Shown here piece after piece: positions 49,919 to 58,285 of a stretch of DNA of 64,000 bases. The notes beneath the pieces are model-generated. The model worked only from the letters and a program-made list of their open reading frames with translations. It was not told where the DNA came from and did no database searches. A program made the position numbers and the translations under genes. The stretch covers positions 33,648-97,647 of the forward strand of contig NZ_BNBZ01000027.1 in the NCBI RefSeq assembly GCF_014656215.1. Direction: 5' to 3'. The stretch's first letter is position 1. Each line of letters opens with the position of its first letter. The stretch is from Streptomyces zaomyceticus (lineage in GTDB: Bacteria > Actinomycetota > Actinomycetes > Streptomycetales > Streptomycetaceae).

Positions 49919-51931
49919 ATGACGACCGTACGACGTGCCGTACTGACGCTGCCCGCGGCCCCGTTGGGCCCGGACAACCCTCTTCCCGCACTGCGGGCCC
50001 CCGCCGGACCCGGGGCCCACGCGGTCGACGCCCGGACCCTCGCGGAACTCCCGCGCGACATGGCCCGGGGTATCGGACGGGCGCCCCTGCGCAGCCTGCT
50101 GCCCGCCCCCGTACGCGACGGCTACGGCCGTGCGCGCACCCCCGCGGGCCTCGACACGATCGTGATCGAGAACGAGCGACTCCGGGTCACCGTGCTCCCC
50201 GGCCTCGGCGGCCGGATCCACTCCCTCCACCACAAGCCCACCGGACGCGAACTCCTCTACCGCAACCCGGTGTTCCAGCCCGCCGCCTTCGCGCTCAACG
50301 GCGCCTGGTTCTCCGGCGGCGTCGAGTGGAACATCGGCGCCACCGGCCACACCACCCTGTCCTGCTCGCCCCTCCACGCCGCGACCGTCCGCGCGCCCGA
50401 CGGCGGGCCGATGCTCCGCCTCTGGGAATGGGAGCGGCTGCGCGATCTGCCCTTCCAGGTCGACCTCTGGCTCCCGGAGGGATCCGACTTCCTGTACGTC
50501 GGGGTCAGGATCCGCAACCCCCACGAGCACCCCGCCCCCGTCTACTGGTGGTCCAACATCGCCGTCCCCGAGGACCGCAGGATCCTCGCACCCGCCGACG
50601 CGGCCTGGCACCACGGCTACGAGCGGGGCCTGCGCCGCGTCCCGGTACCGGTCACCGAGGACGGCACCGACCGCACCTACCCGCTGAACAGCACGCACGC
50701 CGCCGACTGGTTCTACGACCTGGCCGAGGAGCAGCGCCGCTGGATCGCCGCCCTCGACGCGGACGGCACCGGACTCGTCCAGACCTCCACCGACCCGCTG
50801 CGCGGCCGCAAGCTCTTCGTGTGGGGCACCGGACGCGGCGGGCGCCGCTGGCAGGAGTGGCTGACGGAACCCGGCACCCCCGGCTACGCCGAGATCCAGG
50901 CCGGACTCGCCCGCACCCAGCTGGAACACCTGGAGCTCACGGGCGGCGAGGAGTTCAGCTGGCTGGAGGCCTACGGCCCTCTCGCCGCCGATCCCGCCGC
51001 GGCCCTCGGCGACGACTGGCCCTCGGCCCGCGCCGACGTCGAACGGAGCCTGGCCGGCGCGTTGCCCCGCACCGTCGTCGACACGGCGTACACGGCCTGG
51101 CGGGAGAGCGCCGCCGACGCCGAGCCGGACGAGGTCCTCGCGGCCGGCTCCGGCTGGGGTGCGCTCGAAGTGCTGCGCGGCGGTCACACGTTGCCCGGCA
51201 CTCCCTTCCCCGAGGCGACGCTCGGCCCGGAGCAGTACCCCTGGCGGGAGCTGCTGCGCACCGGCGTCCTGCCGCCCCCGGCGAAGGGGGCGGGGCCCGG
51301 TGCGCCGCTGGTCTCCGGACCCTGGCGGGACATGCTGGAGACCGCCCCCGCCGACCCGTCCACCGAGTACCACCTCGGTATCGCCCAGTGGCACGCCGGT
51401 GACCGGGCGCAGGCGGTGCGGAGCTGGGAGCGGGGCCTCAAGGAGGCGGTCGTGCGGTGGCCCCTGCTGTACTGCCTGGCCGTCGCCGACCGTGAGGACG
51501 GACACCCCGACCGGGCCGCCGAACGCTTCGCGGAGGCCTTCGCCGACCACGGGGGAGACGAGAGGAACCCCACCACCGCCACCGAAGGCGCCGCCACGTC
51601 CGCCGCCCTCGGTCGCGAGGCCCTCCTCGCCCTGCTCGCCGCCGGTCTGTCCGGCCGGGCCCGGGACCTCTGGGGCCGGCTGACGGAACACGACCGCCGC
51701 GGCGGTGCCTTCCGGCTGATCGAAGCCCGGCTGCTGCTCGCCGAGGGCCGGAGGGACGCGGCGCGGGCCGTCTTCGACGAGGGCTTCGAGGTCGCCGACC
51801 TGCGCGAGGGCGCCGAGATCCTGGGCGAGCTCTGGGCGCGCCTCACCGACGAACCCCTCCCGGACGCCTACGAGTTCAGGATGCGCCCGAGCTGCGCCCG
51901 GGTCGATTCGGGGGTGCGGTCGCTACCCTGA
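49919..51931 (+). CDS. DUF5107-type protein with TPR tail
   Basis: A 670-residue protein. Residues about 75-370 resemble an aldose-epimerase/galactose-mutarotase-like beta-sandwich (LPGLGGRIHSLHHKPTGRELLYRNP, then GGVEWNIGATGHT), which I assign to DUF5107. The C-terminal 230 residues consist of helix pairs of TPR type (STEYHLGIAQWHAGDRAQAVRSWERG and later copies). Proteins of this layout act on carbohydrates but their reaction is not established. ATG 49919 is preferred to ATG 49904. Confidence 0.8.
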   Translation: MTTVRRAVLTLPAAPLGPDNPLPALRAPAGPGAHAVDARTLAELPRDMARGIGRAPLRSLLPAPVRDGYGRARTPAGLDTIVIENERLRVTVLPGLGGRIHSLHHKPTGRELLYRNPVFQPAAFALNGAWFSGGVEWNIGATGHTTLSCSPLHAATVRAPDGGPMLRLWEWERLRDLPFQVDLWLPEGSDFLYVGVRIRNPHEHPAPVYWWSNIAVPEDRRILAPADAAWHHGYERGLRRVPVPVTEDGTDRTYPLNSTHAADWFYDLAEEQRRWIAALDADGTGLVQTSTDPLRGRKLFVWGTGRGGRRWQEWLTEPGTPGYAEIQAGLARTQLEHLELTGGEEFSWLEAYGPLAADPAAALGDDWPSARADVERSLAGALPRTVVDTAYTAWRESAADAEPDEVLAAGSGWGALEVLRGGHTLPGTPFPEATLGPEQYPWRELLRTGVLPPPAKGAGPGAPLVSGPWRDMLETAPADPSTEYHLGIAQWHAGDRAQAVRSWERGLKEAVVRWPLLYCLAVADREDGHPDRAAERFAEAFADHGGDERNPTTATEGAATSAALGREALLALLAAGLSGRARDLWGRLTEHDRRGGAFRLIEARLLLAEGRRDAARAVFDEGFEVADLREGAEILGELWARLTDEPLPDAYEFRMRPSCARVDSGVRSLP

Positions 51932-51967
51932 AGGGCACGGAGACCGTGAGGGGACGGAGGTCCGGAG

Positions 51968-52195
51968 ATGGCGGCCTGGGCGACACAGGAGTGCCGGTGC
52001 GGACATCCTCGTTTCCGCCACGGGGAGCCCCGCTTCTCGGGCACCTGCGGCGGCTGCCTCTGCGGATTCTTCGAGATGCCGCCGCCTGCTCCGGACGTCC
52101 AGGGCCCGCCCCCGCCGCCCGAGCCGGACCGCACCCCCCATCCGAGCTGCCCTCTCCAGGACCCGGACTGCCTCGGGGTGCACGACTTCTCCTGA
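51968..52195 (+). CDS. Small Cys-rich, zinc-ribbon-like protein
   Basis: A 75-residue protein with CRCGHPRFRH and GTCGGCLCGFF motifs: five Cys and two His in 30 residues, a likely metal site. The C-terminal half is Pro-rich with two more Cys. ATG 51968 has GGAG upstream. The stop codon lies in the first unit of a 13-bp tandem repeat. Confidence 0.7.
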   Translation: MAAWATQECRCGHPRFRHGEPRFSGTCGGCLCGFFEMPPPAPDVQGPPPPPEPDRTPHPSCPLQDPDCLGVHDFS

Positions 52196-52265
52196 GGACC
52201 TCTCCTGAGGACCTCTTCTGAGGACTTCTCCTCAGGACATCTCCTCAGGACTTCTTCCGAGGATC
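52188..52265. repeat. 13-bp tandem repeat, six copies, over a stop codon
   Basis: Six units of exactly 13 bp with consensus TCTCCTGAGGACC, from 52188 to 52265. Units 1-2 carry CCTGAGGA and units 4-5 the complement TCCTCAGG, so the array folds into a hairpin. Unit 1 contains the TGA of the Cys-rich gene. The array is followed by about 113 bp without a gene. Confidence 0.9.
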
Positions 52266-52378
52266 CGGAGCAGCGCGCCGTCGTCACGTCGTACCCGCTC
52301 GTGAACGGGTACAGCGGCGACCATGGGAAGGGGCATCCCGGCCGGGGGGTGCCCGTTTCCCGCACAGGAGGTACGTGA

Positions 52379-53674
52379 ATGGCGCCCACGCGCGAGGTCT
52401 ACCTGTACGACTACGCGGCCGACTTTGGACTCAGTGGTCTCGCCGGCACGCTCTGCGCCCGTGCGACGCTCCGTCTCGACGAGCCGGTGGTGCTCTGCGT
52501 CGCCGAATCCGAGGCGGAGGACGACGACTACCGGCTCGGTGCGGACGTACGGCTCCTCCTGGACTCCGCGCTTCCGGAGGAGGTGCTGCACACCGTGTGG
52601 CTGGCGGCCGTACGCCGCTGCTTCGACCCGGCGGAGGAGGGCACGGACACCCGGGCCTGGCTGGACCGGATCGCGGAGCTGTGCCCGCCGCGCGCACCGG
52701 AGCGCGACCCGTTCGAGGAGAAGTCCCTGGAAGCGTCGCGGCCGGTGGTGCCGGAGGAGGAGCTGAGGACGGCGGTGGCGGCGGAGATCGAGGCGGCCTC
52801 GGCCGGTCTCGAACTCCGTGTCGCCGTGCCGGGAGTCGGGCCGGCCCTCCACCGGGTCGTGCGGGAGGTGGACGCCGACCTCGGCTTCCGGCTGTTCCTG
52901 CGGGCCCTCAAGGCCTATTCCGTGCCCGTCGAGGCTGACACGTTCGACCGGCTGCTCGCCATCGGCGATCTGCTGGCCTACCCATGGGCCGCCGTCCAGG
53001 AAGGGCTGAGCGTGCGCTGGCGGCCCCTCGATCCCGGCCGTCGCGACCTCGTGTCGGGCCGCTTCGGCCTGCCGATGCTCGCGGCGGCTCTCCACGGCAC
53101 GGACCGGCATTACGCGGGAGTCGCGCACGAGGCGATCCGGCAGGTCGCCGCCGACGGCCTCGGGCGGGCTCCGGGCGCCTACGCCGCCGTGCTCCTCGAC
53201 GACGTCTGGCGGCTCCTCGACTCCGCCCTTCCGGACGAGGCGATCGGCCTGCTCTGGCGCACCGCCTCCGGACGTCTGTACGTCGTGGGCGAGGAGGAGT
53301 TCGACGTCGACGGAAGGGCCTGGCTGGAGCAGGTCTCCGAGGTGTGCCACGCGCATCTGGCGGAGGTCGATCCGGCGTACGCGCCCTTTCTGGCCCCGGC
53401 CAGGACGGATCTGACGGAGCCGGTGCTGAGGGAGGTGCGCGAGGCGGCCCACGCCGACGCGGAGCCGGTACGGGGAGCGGCTCGGGTCCTGGAGGACGTC
53501 GTCACGTCGGTCGACCCGGACCTCGGCTTCCGGCTCCTCGTCCACGTCCTCGCCACGTACGACGTGCCCGTCACCGGCGACCGGCGCGACCGCTACCGGG
53601 CGATCGCCGCACACCTCGGGTTCGGCGCGGACCACCTCGACGACCGGCTGCCCGAGGCCGCCGACGTCGCTTGA
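52379..53674 (+). CDS. Hypothetical protein built from two repeated halves
   Basis: A 431-residue cytoplasmic protein I do not recognise. Residues 58-65 (RLLLDSALP region) recur at 278-285 (RLLDSALP), and DADLGFRLFLRALKAY at 165-180 recurs as DPDLGFRLLVHVLATY at 379-394, both followed by xVPV and a D-R-x3-I pattern. The two halves are thus about 215 residues long and homologous. It is acidic and helical. ATG 52379 follows AGGAGG. Confidence 0.8.
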   Translation: MAPTREVYLYDYAADFGLSGLAGTLCARATLRLDEPVVLCVAESEAEDDDYRLGADVRLLLDSALPEEVLHTVWLAAVRRCFDPAEEGTDTRAWLDRIAELCPPRAPERDPFEEKSLEASRPVVPEEELRTAVAAEIEAASAGLELRVAVPGVGPALHRVVREVDADLGFRLFLRALKAYSVPVEADTFDRLLAIGDLLAYPWAAVQEGLSVRWRPLDPGRRDLVSGRFGLPMLAAALHGTDRHYAGVAHEAIRQVAADGLGRAPGAYAAVLLDDVWRLLDSALPDEAIGLLWRTASGRLYVVGEEEFDVDGRAWLEQVSEVCHAHLAEVDPAYAPFLAPARTDLTEPVLREVREAAHADAEPVRGAARVLEDVVTSVDPDLGFRLLVHVLATYDVPVTGDRRDRYRAIAAHLGFGADHLDDRLPEAADVA

Positions 53675-53712
53675 AGCGTGTTCTTCCGGTCTCCGAGCCC
53701 TGGGTCCGCCGG

Positions 53713-54558
53713 TCAGGACACCCGGCAGAGGATCTCGCCGTGCGGGACCATGAACCAGGCGTCCTCCCGGGTGCCCCACTCCCGCCACGCCTCCGCGATC
53801 GACGTCAGCTCGGCGCCGGTCGCGTGGCCGCCGGACACGGCCAGGTCCGCGTAGCCGGAGTCGGTCGTGCGGTCCGCCCACAGGCCGCTCCACCAGGCGC
53901 GCTCCTCCGGAGTGGCGAAGCACCAGGTGGCGGCGGTCGTCGTGATCTCGGTGAAGCCGGCCTCGCGGGCCCAGGCGAACAGCCTTCGGCCCGCGTCCGG
54001 TTCGCCGCCGTTGGCTCGGGCGACGCGGTGGTACAGGTCCAGCCAGCCGTCCAGGGCGGGCCGCTCGGGGTACCAGGCGAAGGCCCCGTAGTCGCTGTCG
54101 CGGGCGGCGACGACACCGCCGGGCCGGCACACCCGGCGCATCTCGCGCAGTGCCTGCACCGGGTCGCCGACGTGCTGGAGCACCTGGTGGGCGTGGACGA
54201 CGTCGAAGGAGTCGTCGGGGAAGTCCAGGGCGTGGACGTCGGCGACGGCGAACCCGACGTTCTCCAGGCCGCGTTCGGCCGCCACGGCGCGGGCCTTCAC
54301 CAGGACGCCCTCGGCCGCGTCGACGGCCGTCACCCGGCCGGGGGCGACCAGGGCGGCCAGGTCGGCGGTGATGGTGCCGGGTCCGCAGCCCACGTCCAGG
54401 ACGTCCAGGCCGGCGGAGAGCGAGGGCAGCAGATAGGCCGCCGAGTTGGCGGCGGTCCGCCAGCTGTGCGAGCGCAGGACCGACTCGTGGTGGCCGTGGG
54501 TGTAGACGGCGGTCTCTTGGGCCGCGGGGTGCGCGGAAGGGGTGGAGGCATGCGTCAT
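53713..54558 (-). CDS. Class I SAM-dependent methyltransferase
   Basis: A 281-residue methyltransferase. Motif I is VLDVGCGPGT, the acidic residue of motif II is in VTAVDAAEG, and later blocks FPDDSFDVVHAHQVLQHV and VCRPGGVVAARD follow the UbiE/COQ5-like order. Substrate unknown. ATG 54558 follows GGGAG. It lies after a GNAT gene on the same strand, with a 91-bp gap. Confidence 0.9.
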   Translation of the reverse strand: MTHASTPSAHPAAQETAVYTHGHHESVLRSHSWRTAANSAAYLLPSLSAGLDVLDVGCGPGTITADLAALVAPGRVTAVDAAEGVLVKARAVAAERGLENVGFAVADVHALDFPDDSFDVVHAHQVLQHVGDPVQALREMRRVCRPGGVVAARDSDYGAFAWYPERPALDGWLDLYHRVARANGGEPDAGRRLFAWAREAGFTEITTTAATWCFATPEERAWWSGLWADRTTDSGYADLAVSGGHATGAELTSIAEAWREWGTREDAWFMVPHGEILCRVS

Positions 54559-54649
54559 CGGAGCGTCTCCCTCGGTGTGGGTGCGTGCTCACCACCGTAC
54601 GCACGGATGTCGAATGATGAGACCCGTGTCTTGAAATATGGACGGCCTG

Positions 54650-55168
54650 TCAGCTGAACAGATCGCGCCGGTACCGGAGTTCCTCCAGGACGCGGCCGCC
54701 CGTCTCCTCGCGCACGGCCTCCCCGTCCGGTCGCCAGCCGGCCGCCTCGTAGAAACGGCGAGCCCGCGCGTTCCCCGCGAACACCCACAGCGCCGCCGTG
54801 CGGAACCCGGCCGTCGCGAGCGCCTGTGTGGACTCCGCGAGCAGCGCTCTCCCGACTCCGGTGCCCCACACCTCCGGCAGGGAGTAGAGCGCCGCGAGCT
54901 CGGCCGTGGTCCCGGGATCGAACTCCTCGCCCCGCCAGGCCCGGAAACAGGAGAACGCCCGCACCCGTCCGCCGGAGCAGGTCGCGACCAGGACCGCGGG
55001 CCGGTCCGGCACCGTGAGACGGGCCCGCCACTCGGCGGAACGCTCCTCGATGTCCAGGGCGTCCAGAAAGGGGCCGGGGAGCAGGTCGCGGTAGGCGGCC
55101 CGCCAGGACAGGACGTGCACGGCGGCGATCTCGGCCGCGTCCTCGGGATGTGCTTCACGCATCGGCAT
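54650..55168 (-). CDS. GNAT-family N-acetyltransferase
   Basis: A 172-residue acetyltransferase. The acetyl-CoA loop is PEVWGTGVGRALL, the fold ends with NARARRFYEAAGW, and the N-terminus has the DAAEIAAVHVLSWRAAY helix. Substrate unknown. ATG 55168 and ATG 55162 are both possible starts. The gap to the next gene (55169-55453) contains TAGGAT at 55398-55403, a possible -10 for the forward gene. Confidence 0.87.
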   Translation of the reverse strand: MPMREAHPEDAAEIAAVHVLSWRAAYRDLLPGPFLDALDIEERSAEWRARLTVPDRPAVLVATCSGGRVRAFSCFRAWRGEEFDPGTTAELAALYSLPEVWGTGVGRALLAESTQALATAGFRTAALWVFAGNARARRFYEAAGWRPDGEAVREETGGRVLEELRYRRDLFS

Positions 55169-55453
55169 GCGGCATTGTCGGCAGGTGAGCCCCGCGGCCG
55201 CCTCCGCAATTCCCGTCCGTGCAGAGTCGCTTCAGGGCGTCCGCCCCCGAGTTCCGGGTGTCCGGCGTCGGTTGCCGGGCGGTCGACCGCGATGCGGGGC
55301 GTGCCGTCGCCGGCCTCTCGGGCCCGCTGCCGAACGTACCTGACGAACCCACTGTGACAGCCGCGTGAACGGACCGCCCGGACCGCCTCCGCGCCCCTAG
55401 GATCGGCCGCGCCGCCGACCGGTGGTGCGCCTCTCCCCCTGCCGAGGAGTCCC

Positions 55454-56710
55454 GTGCAGAACCCGCCCGCGCCCGCCCGCCGCTCCCTGCTGAAGGTCCT
55501 CGCGGCGGCCCCCGCGGTCTCCGTCATCGGGGGTGCCGTCACCGCCGCACCCGCGCACGCCGCACCCGCGCCCGTGGTCGCCGGCGGCGCTGCCGCACCC
55601 GCGTCCACCGCCCCCGGGCTCCTCGCCGCGCCCGGCATCGTCAAGGCCCTTCCGGCCGAGTACTTCACCGTCCGCGGCACCAACGCCGAGGCGCGCTTCG
55701 ACGGATTCGGCGACACCGGCGCGCTCACCCCCGCGGACCGCTTCTTCGTCCGCAACCACACCTCCACCCCCGTCCTCGACGCCGCCGACTGGCGTCTGAC
55801 CCTCTGGGGCGACGGACTGCACGGCCGCGCCCCGGTCCACTTCACGTACGGGCAGCTCCGCGACCTGCCCTCCGTCACCCGTACGGCCCTGATCGAGTGC
55901 GCCGGAAACGGCCGCAGTCTCTACGCGAGCCAGCAGGGCGAGCCGGCCACCGGGACCGCCTGGACCCTCGGCGCCGTCGGAGCCGCCCGCTGGCGCGGGG
56001 TGCGCCTCTCCGACGTGCTCCGACGTGCCGGGATCGCCCGGGACGCCGTCGATCTCCTGCCGCGCGGTCTCGACGACCCGTACGTCTCCGGCGGCCTCGA
56101 CCACGGCCGGGTCCGCCGCCCGCTGCCGGTCGCGAAGGCCTTCGACGACGTGATCCTCGCCTACGAGATGAACGGCGAGCCCCTCCCGTACGACCACGGC
56201 CACCCGGTCCGGCTCGTCGTGCCCTCCTGGGTCGGCATCGCCTCGATCAAGTGGCTCGGCGACATCGAGGTCTCCACCCGCCCGCTCACCTCGCCCTGGT
56301 CCACCGACTGGTACCGCCTCTTCGGCCCCGCCCACCCCGAGGGCGGCTCCGCCCCGATCAGCCGGCAGACGCTCAAGTCCGCCTACCAGCTGCCCTTCGG
56401 CGCCACCCTGGAGGCCGGCCGCGTCCACCGGCTCACCGGCCGTGCCTGGTCCGCCCTGGCGCCCGTCCGGAAGGTCGAGGTCTCCACCGACGGCGGCGCC
56501 CACTGGCGACGGGCCGAGCTCCGCGACACACCCCGGCGGGACGGCTGGGTCCGCTGGAGCGTGCCGTGGCGACCGCGGACCACCGGTCCGGTCACCCTGC
56601 TCTCCCGGACCACCGACACCGCGGGCAACGTCCAGCCCGAGCGGGCCGTCCACAACACCCAGGGATATCTCTTCAACGCGGTCGTCCGGCACCCGGTGAC
56701 CGTCGTCTGA
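55454..56710 (+). CDS. Twin-arginine-exported sulfite oxidase-family enzyme
   Basis: A 418-residue molybdopterin oxidoreductase. The N-terminus has ARRSLLK, a twin-arginine pattern, then a hydrophobic stretch ending in APAHA. The molybdenum-binding Cys is C149 in IECAGNGR, the family signature. The C-terminal immunoglobulin-like dimerisation domain follows (KVEVSTDGGAHW). It would act outside the membrane; the substrate may be sulfite or protein methionine sulfoxide-like compounds. GTG 55454 follows GAGGAG. Confidence 0.9.
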   Translation: MQNPPAPARRSLLKVLAAAPAVSVIGGAVTAAPAHAAPAPVVAGGAAAPASTAPGLLAAPGIVKALPAEYFTVRGTNAEARFDGFGDTGALTPADRFFVRNHTSTPVLDAADWRLTLWGDGLHGRAPVHFTYGQLRDLPSVTRTALIECAGNGRSLYASQQGEPATGTAWTLGAVGAARWRGVRLSDVLRRAGIARDAVDLLPRGLDDPYVSGGLDHGRVRRPLPVAKAFDDVILAYEMNGEPLPYDHGHPVRLVVPSWVGIASIKWLGDIEVSTRPLTSPWSTDWYRLFGPAHPEGGSAPISRQTLKSAYQLPFGATLEAGRVHRLTGRAWSALAPVRKVEVSTDGGAHWRRAELRDTPRRDGWVRWSVPWRPRTTGPVTLLSRTTDTAGNVQPERAVHNTQGYLFNAVVRHPVTVV

Positions 56711-56819
56711 CCCGTTTCCGCCCCGCTCCCCGCACGCCCCGACCACCCCGTCCGTCACCCCGACCGTCGCCTGAAGCGACGCCTGGAGCGGCGAAACCGG
56801 TCGAACCTTCGTATAAAGG

Positions 56820-56850
56820 GCACGGGGGTGCCGTGCCGGCGCCCCCGTGC
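56820..56850 (+). promoter_or_regulatory. Leader hairpin before the aminotransferase-like gene
   Basis: GCACGGGGGTGCC and GGCGCCCCCGTGC (56820-56832 with 56838-56850) pair over 13 bp with one G-T wobble. TATAAA lies at 56812-56817, just before it, and the CAGGAGG ribosome site is 4 nt after it. It may act on translation or mRNA stability. Confidence 0.45.
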
Positions 56851-56868
56851 GCTCAGGAGGTACGGGAC

Positions 56869-58101
56869 ATGCGCCAGACGGCTCCGGACGGCCGCGGCCC
56901 GGTGCGCTACGGCCCTCCCGCCCCCGACACCGGCCTGCCCGTCCTGCCGGGGCTCGCCGGACTCCTCGCCGCCGCCGCGGGACGGACCACCCCCGAGCCG
57001 CCCGGCGGCGGCCCCGTCCTGCGCGAGGCGGCCTCCGGCTACTGGTGGCGCCGCGGCCTGCGCACCCACCCCGAGGACGTGGTGGCGGGCCCCGGCGCCC
57101 CCGCCCTGCTGCTCGCCCTGATCGCCGCCCACGGCGGCGACCTGCTGCTGCCCCGGCCCTGCCCCGCCTGGTGGACCCCGCAGGCCCGCCTCCTCGGCCG
57201 CCCGGCCTACCACGTGCCGACCCCCGCCGAGTGCGGCGGCATTCCGGACCCGTACGCGCTCCTGGAGACCGTCCGGCGGGTCCGCGCCGAGGGCGGCACC
57301 CCGCGCGTCCTCCTGCTCTCGGTCGCCGACGACCCCACGGCCACCGTCGCCCCGCCCGAACTCGTCCGCGAGGCCTGCGAGGCCGCCGTCGCCGAGGGCC
57401 TCCACGTCATCAGCGACGAGACCTGGCGCGACACCCGCCACCACCCCGAGGACACCGTGCTCCTCAGCCCCGCCGAGATGTGCCCGGACGACGTGACCGT
57501 CCTCTGCGACCTCGCCGGCGCGCTCGCCCCGGCCGCCTGGCCCTGCGCCGTCGCCCGCTTCCCGCCCACCGACCCGTCCCGCGCCGACCGCTGGACCGAC
57601 CGCAGGGCCCGCGTCCTCGACGTGCTGACCGCCCTCGGGGCCGTCGTCCCCGGGCCGGTGGCCCCCGCCGTCGCGCACGCCCTCGACGAACCCGAGGACG
57701 TCTCCGTACGGGCCCGGCGCGCGGCCACCGTCCACGGCCGTCTGGCCGCGGCCGCGCACCGCACCGCGCTCGCCGCCGGTGTCCTCGCCCGGCCCCCGCA
57801 GGCCGGCCGCCACCTCTACGCCGACCTCGGACCGCTGCGCGCCGGTCTCGCCGCCCGCGGTGTCACCGACTCCCTGGAGCTGGAGAGTCACCTGACCGCC
57901 CGGCTCGGCGCGCCGGCCACCGGCGGCCACCGCTTCGGCGACGAACTCGGCGCCCTGCGCGTCAGGTTCGGCACCGACATGTTCCTGGGCGGTACGGAGG
58001 AGGAACGCGCCGAGACGCTCGGGGCGCGGGATCCGGAGGAGCTGCCCCATGTGGCCCGGAGGCTCGCGGAGTTCGGAGGAGCCCTGGAGGAACTCCGGTG
58101 A
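56869..58101 (+). CDS. Aminotransferase class I/II-fold protein lacking any lysine
   Basis: A 410-residue protein with the overall layout of fold-type I aminotransferases: a GAPALLLALIAAH helix, HVISDETWRD where the PLP-phenol Asp is expected, a small domain ending in RVRFGTDMF. The block that should hold the PLP-binding Lys reads CDLAGALAPAAWPCAVA, and the whole chain contains no Lys. It can therefore not form the usual internal aldimine and is probably not a normal transaminase. ATG 56869 follows CAGGAGG. Confidence 0.75.
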   Translation: MRQTAPDGRGPVRYGPPAPDTGLPVLPGLAGLLAAAAGRTTPEPPGGGPVLREAASGYWWRRGLRTHPEDVVAGPGAPALLLALIAAHGGDLLLPRPCPAWWTPQARLLGRPAYHVPTPAECGGIPDPYALLETVRRVRAEGGTPRVLLLSVADDPTATVAPPELVREACEAAVAEGLHVISDETWRDTRHHPEDTVLLSPAEMCPDDVTVLCDLAGALAPAAWPCAVARFPPTDPSRADRWTDRRARVLDVLTALGAVVPGPVAPAVAHALDEPEDVSVRARRAATVHGRLAAAAHRTALAAGVLARPPQAGRHLYADLGPLRAGLAARGVTDSLELESHLTARLGAPATGGHRFGDELGALRVRFGTDMFLGGTEEERAETLGARDPEELPHVARRLAEFGGALEELR

Positions 58102-58119
58102 CAGGGAGCGTCGTCGGCC

Positions 58120-58215
58120 GCCGACGGCGACAGCCGTCCTGTTCCGCGCCCGGGTGCGGTACGCGGTGCCGACGGCGACCGCCGCCCCGTACCGCGCCCG
58201 GGTGCGGCACGCGGC
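58120..58215. repeat. 48-bp tandem duplication after the aminotransferase-like gene
   Basis: Two units, 58120-58167 and 58168-58215, differ at about six of 48 positions. They begin 18 bp after the stop of the aminotransferase-like gene and lie in the 184-bp gap before the next gene. Confidence 0.8.
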
Positions 58216-58285
58216 ACGGCCGAAGCCCCTCGCGCCGGCGACCACCGGCACCACCCGTACGAGCCGCGCAGAACGGAGCCCGCAG

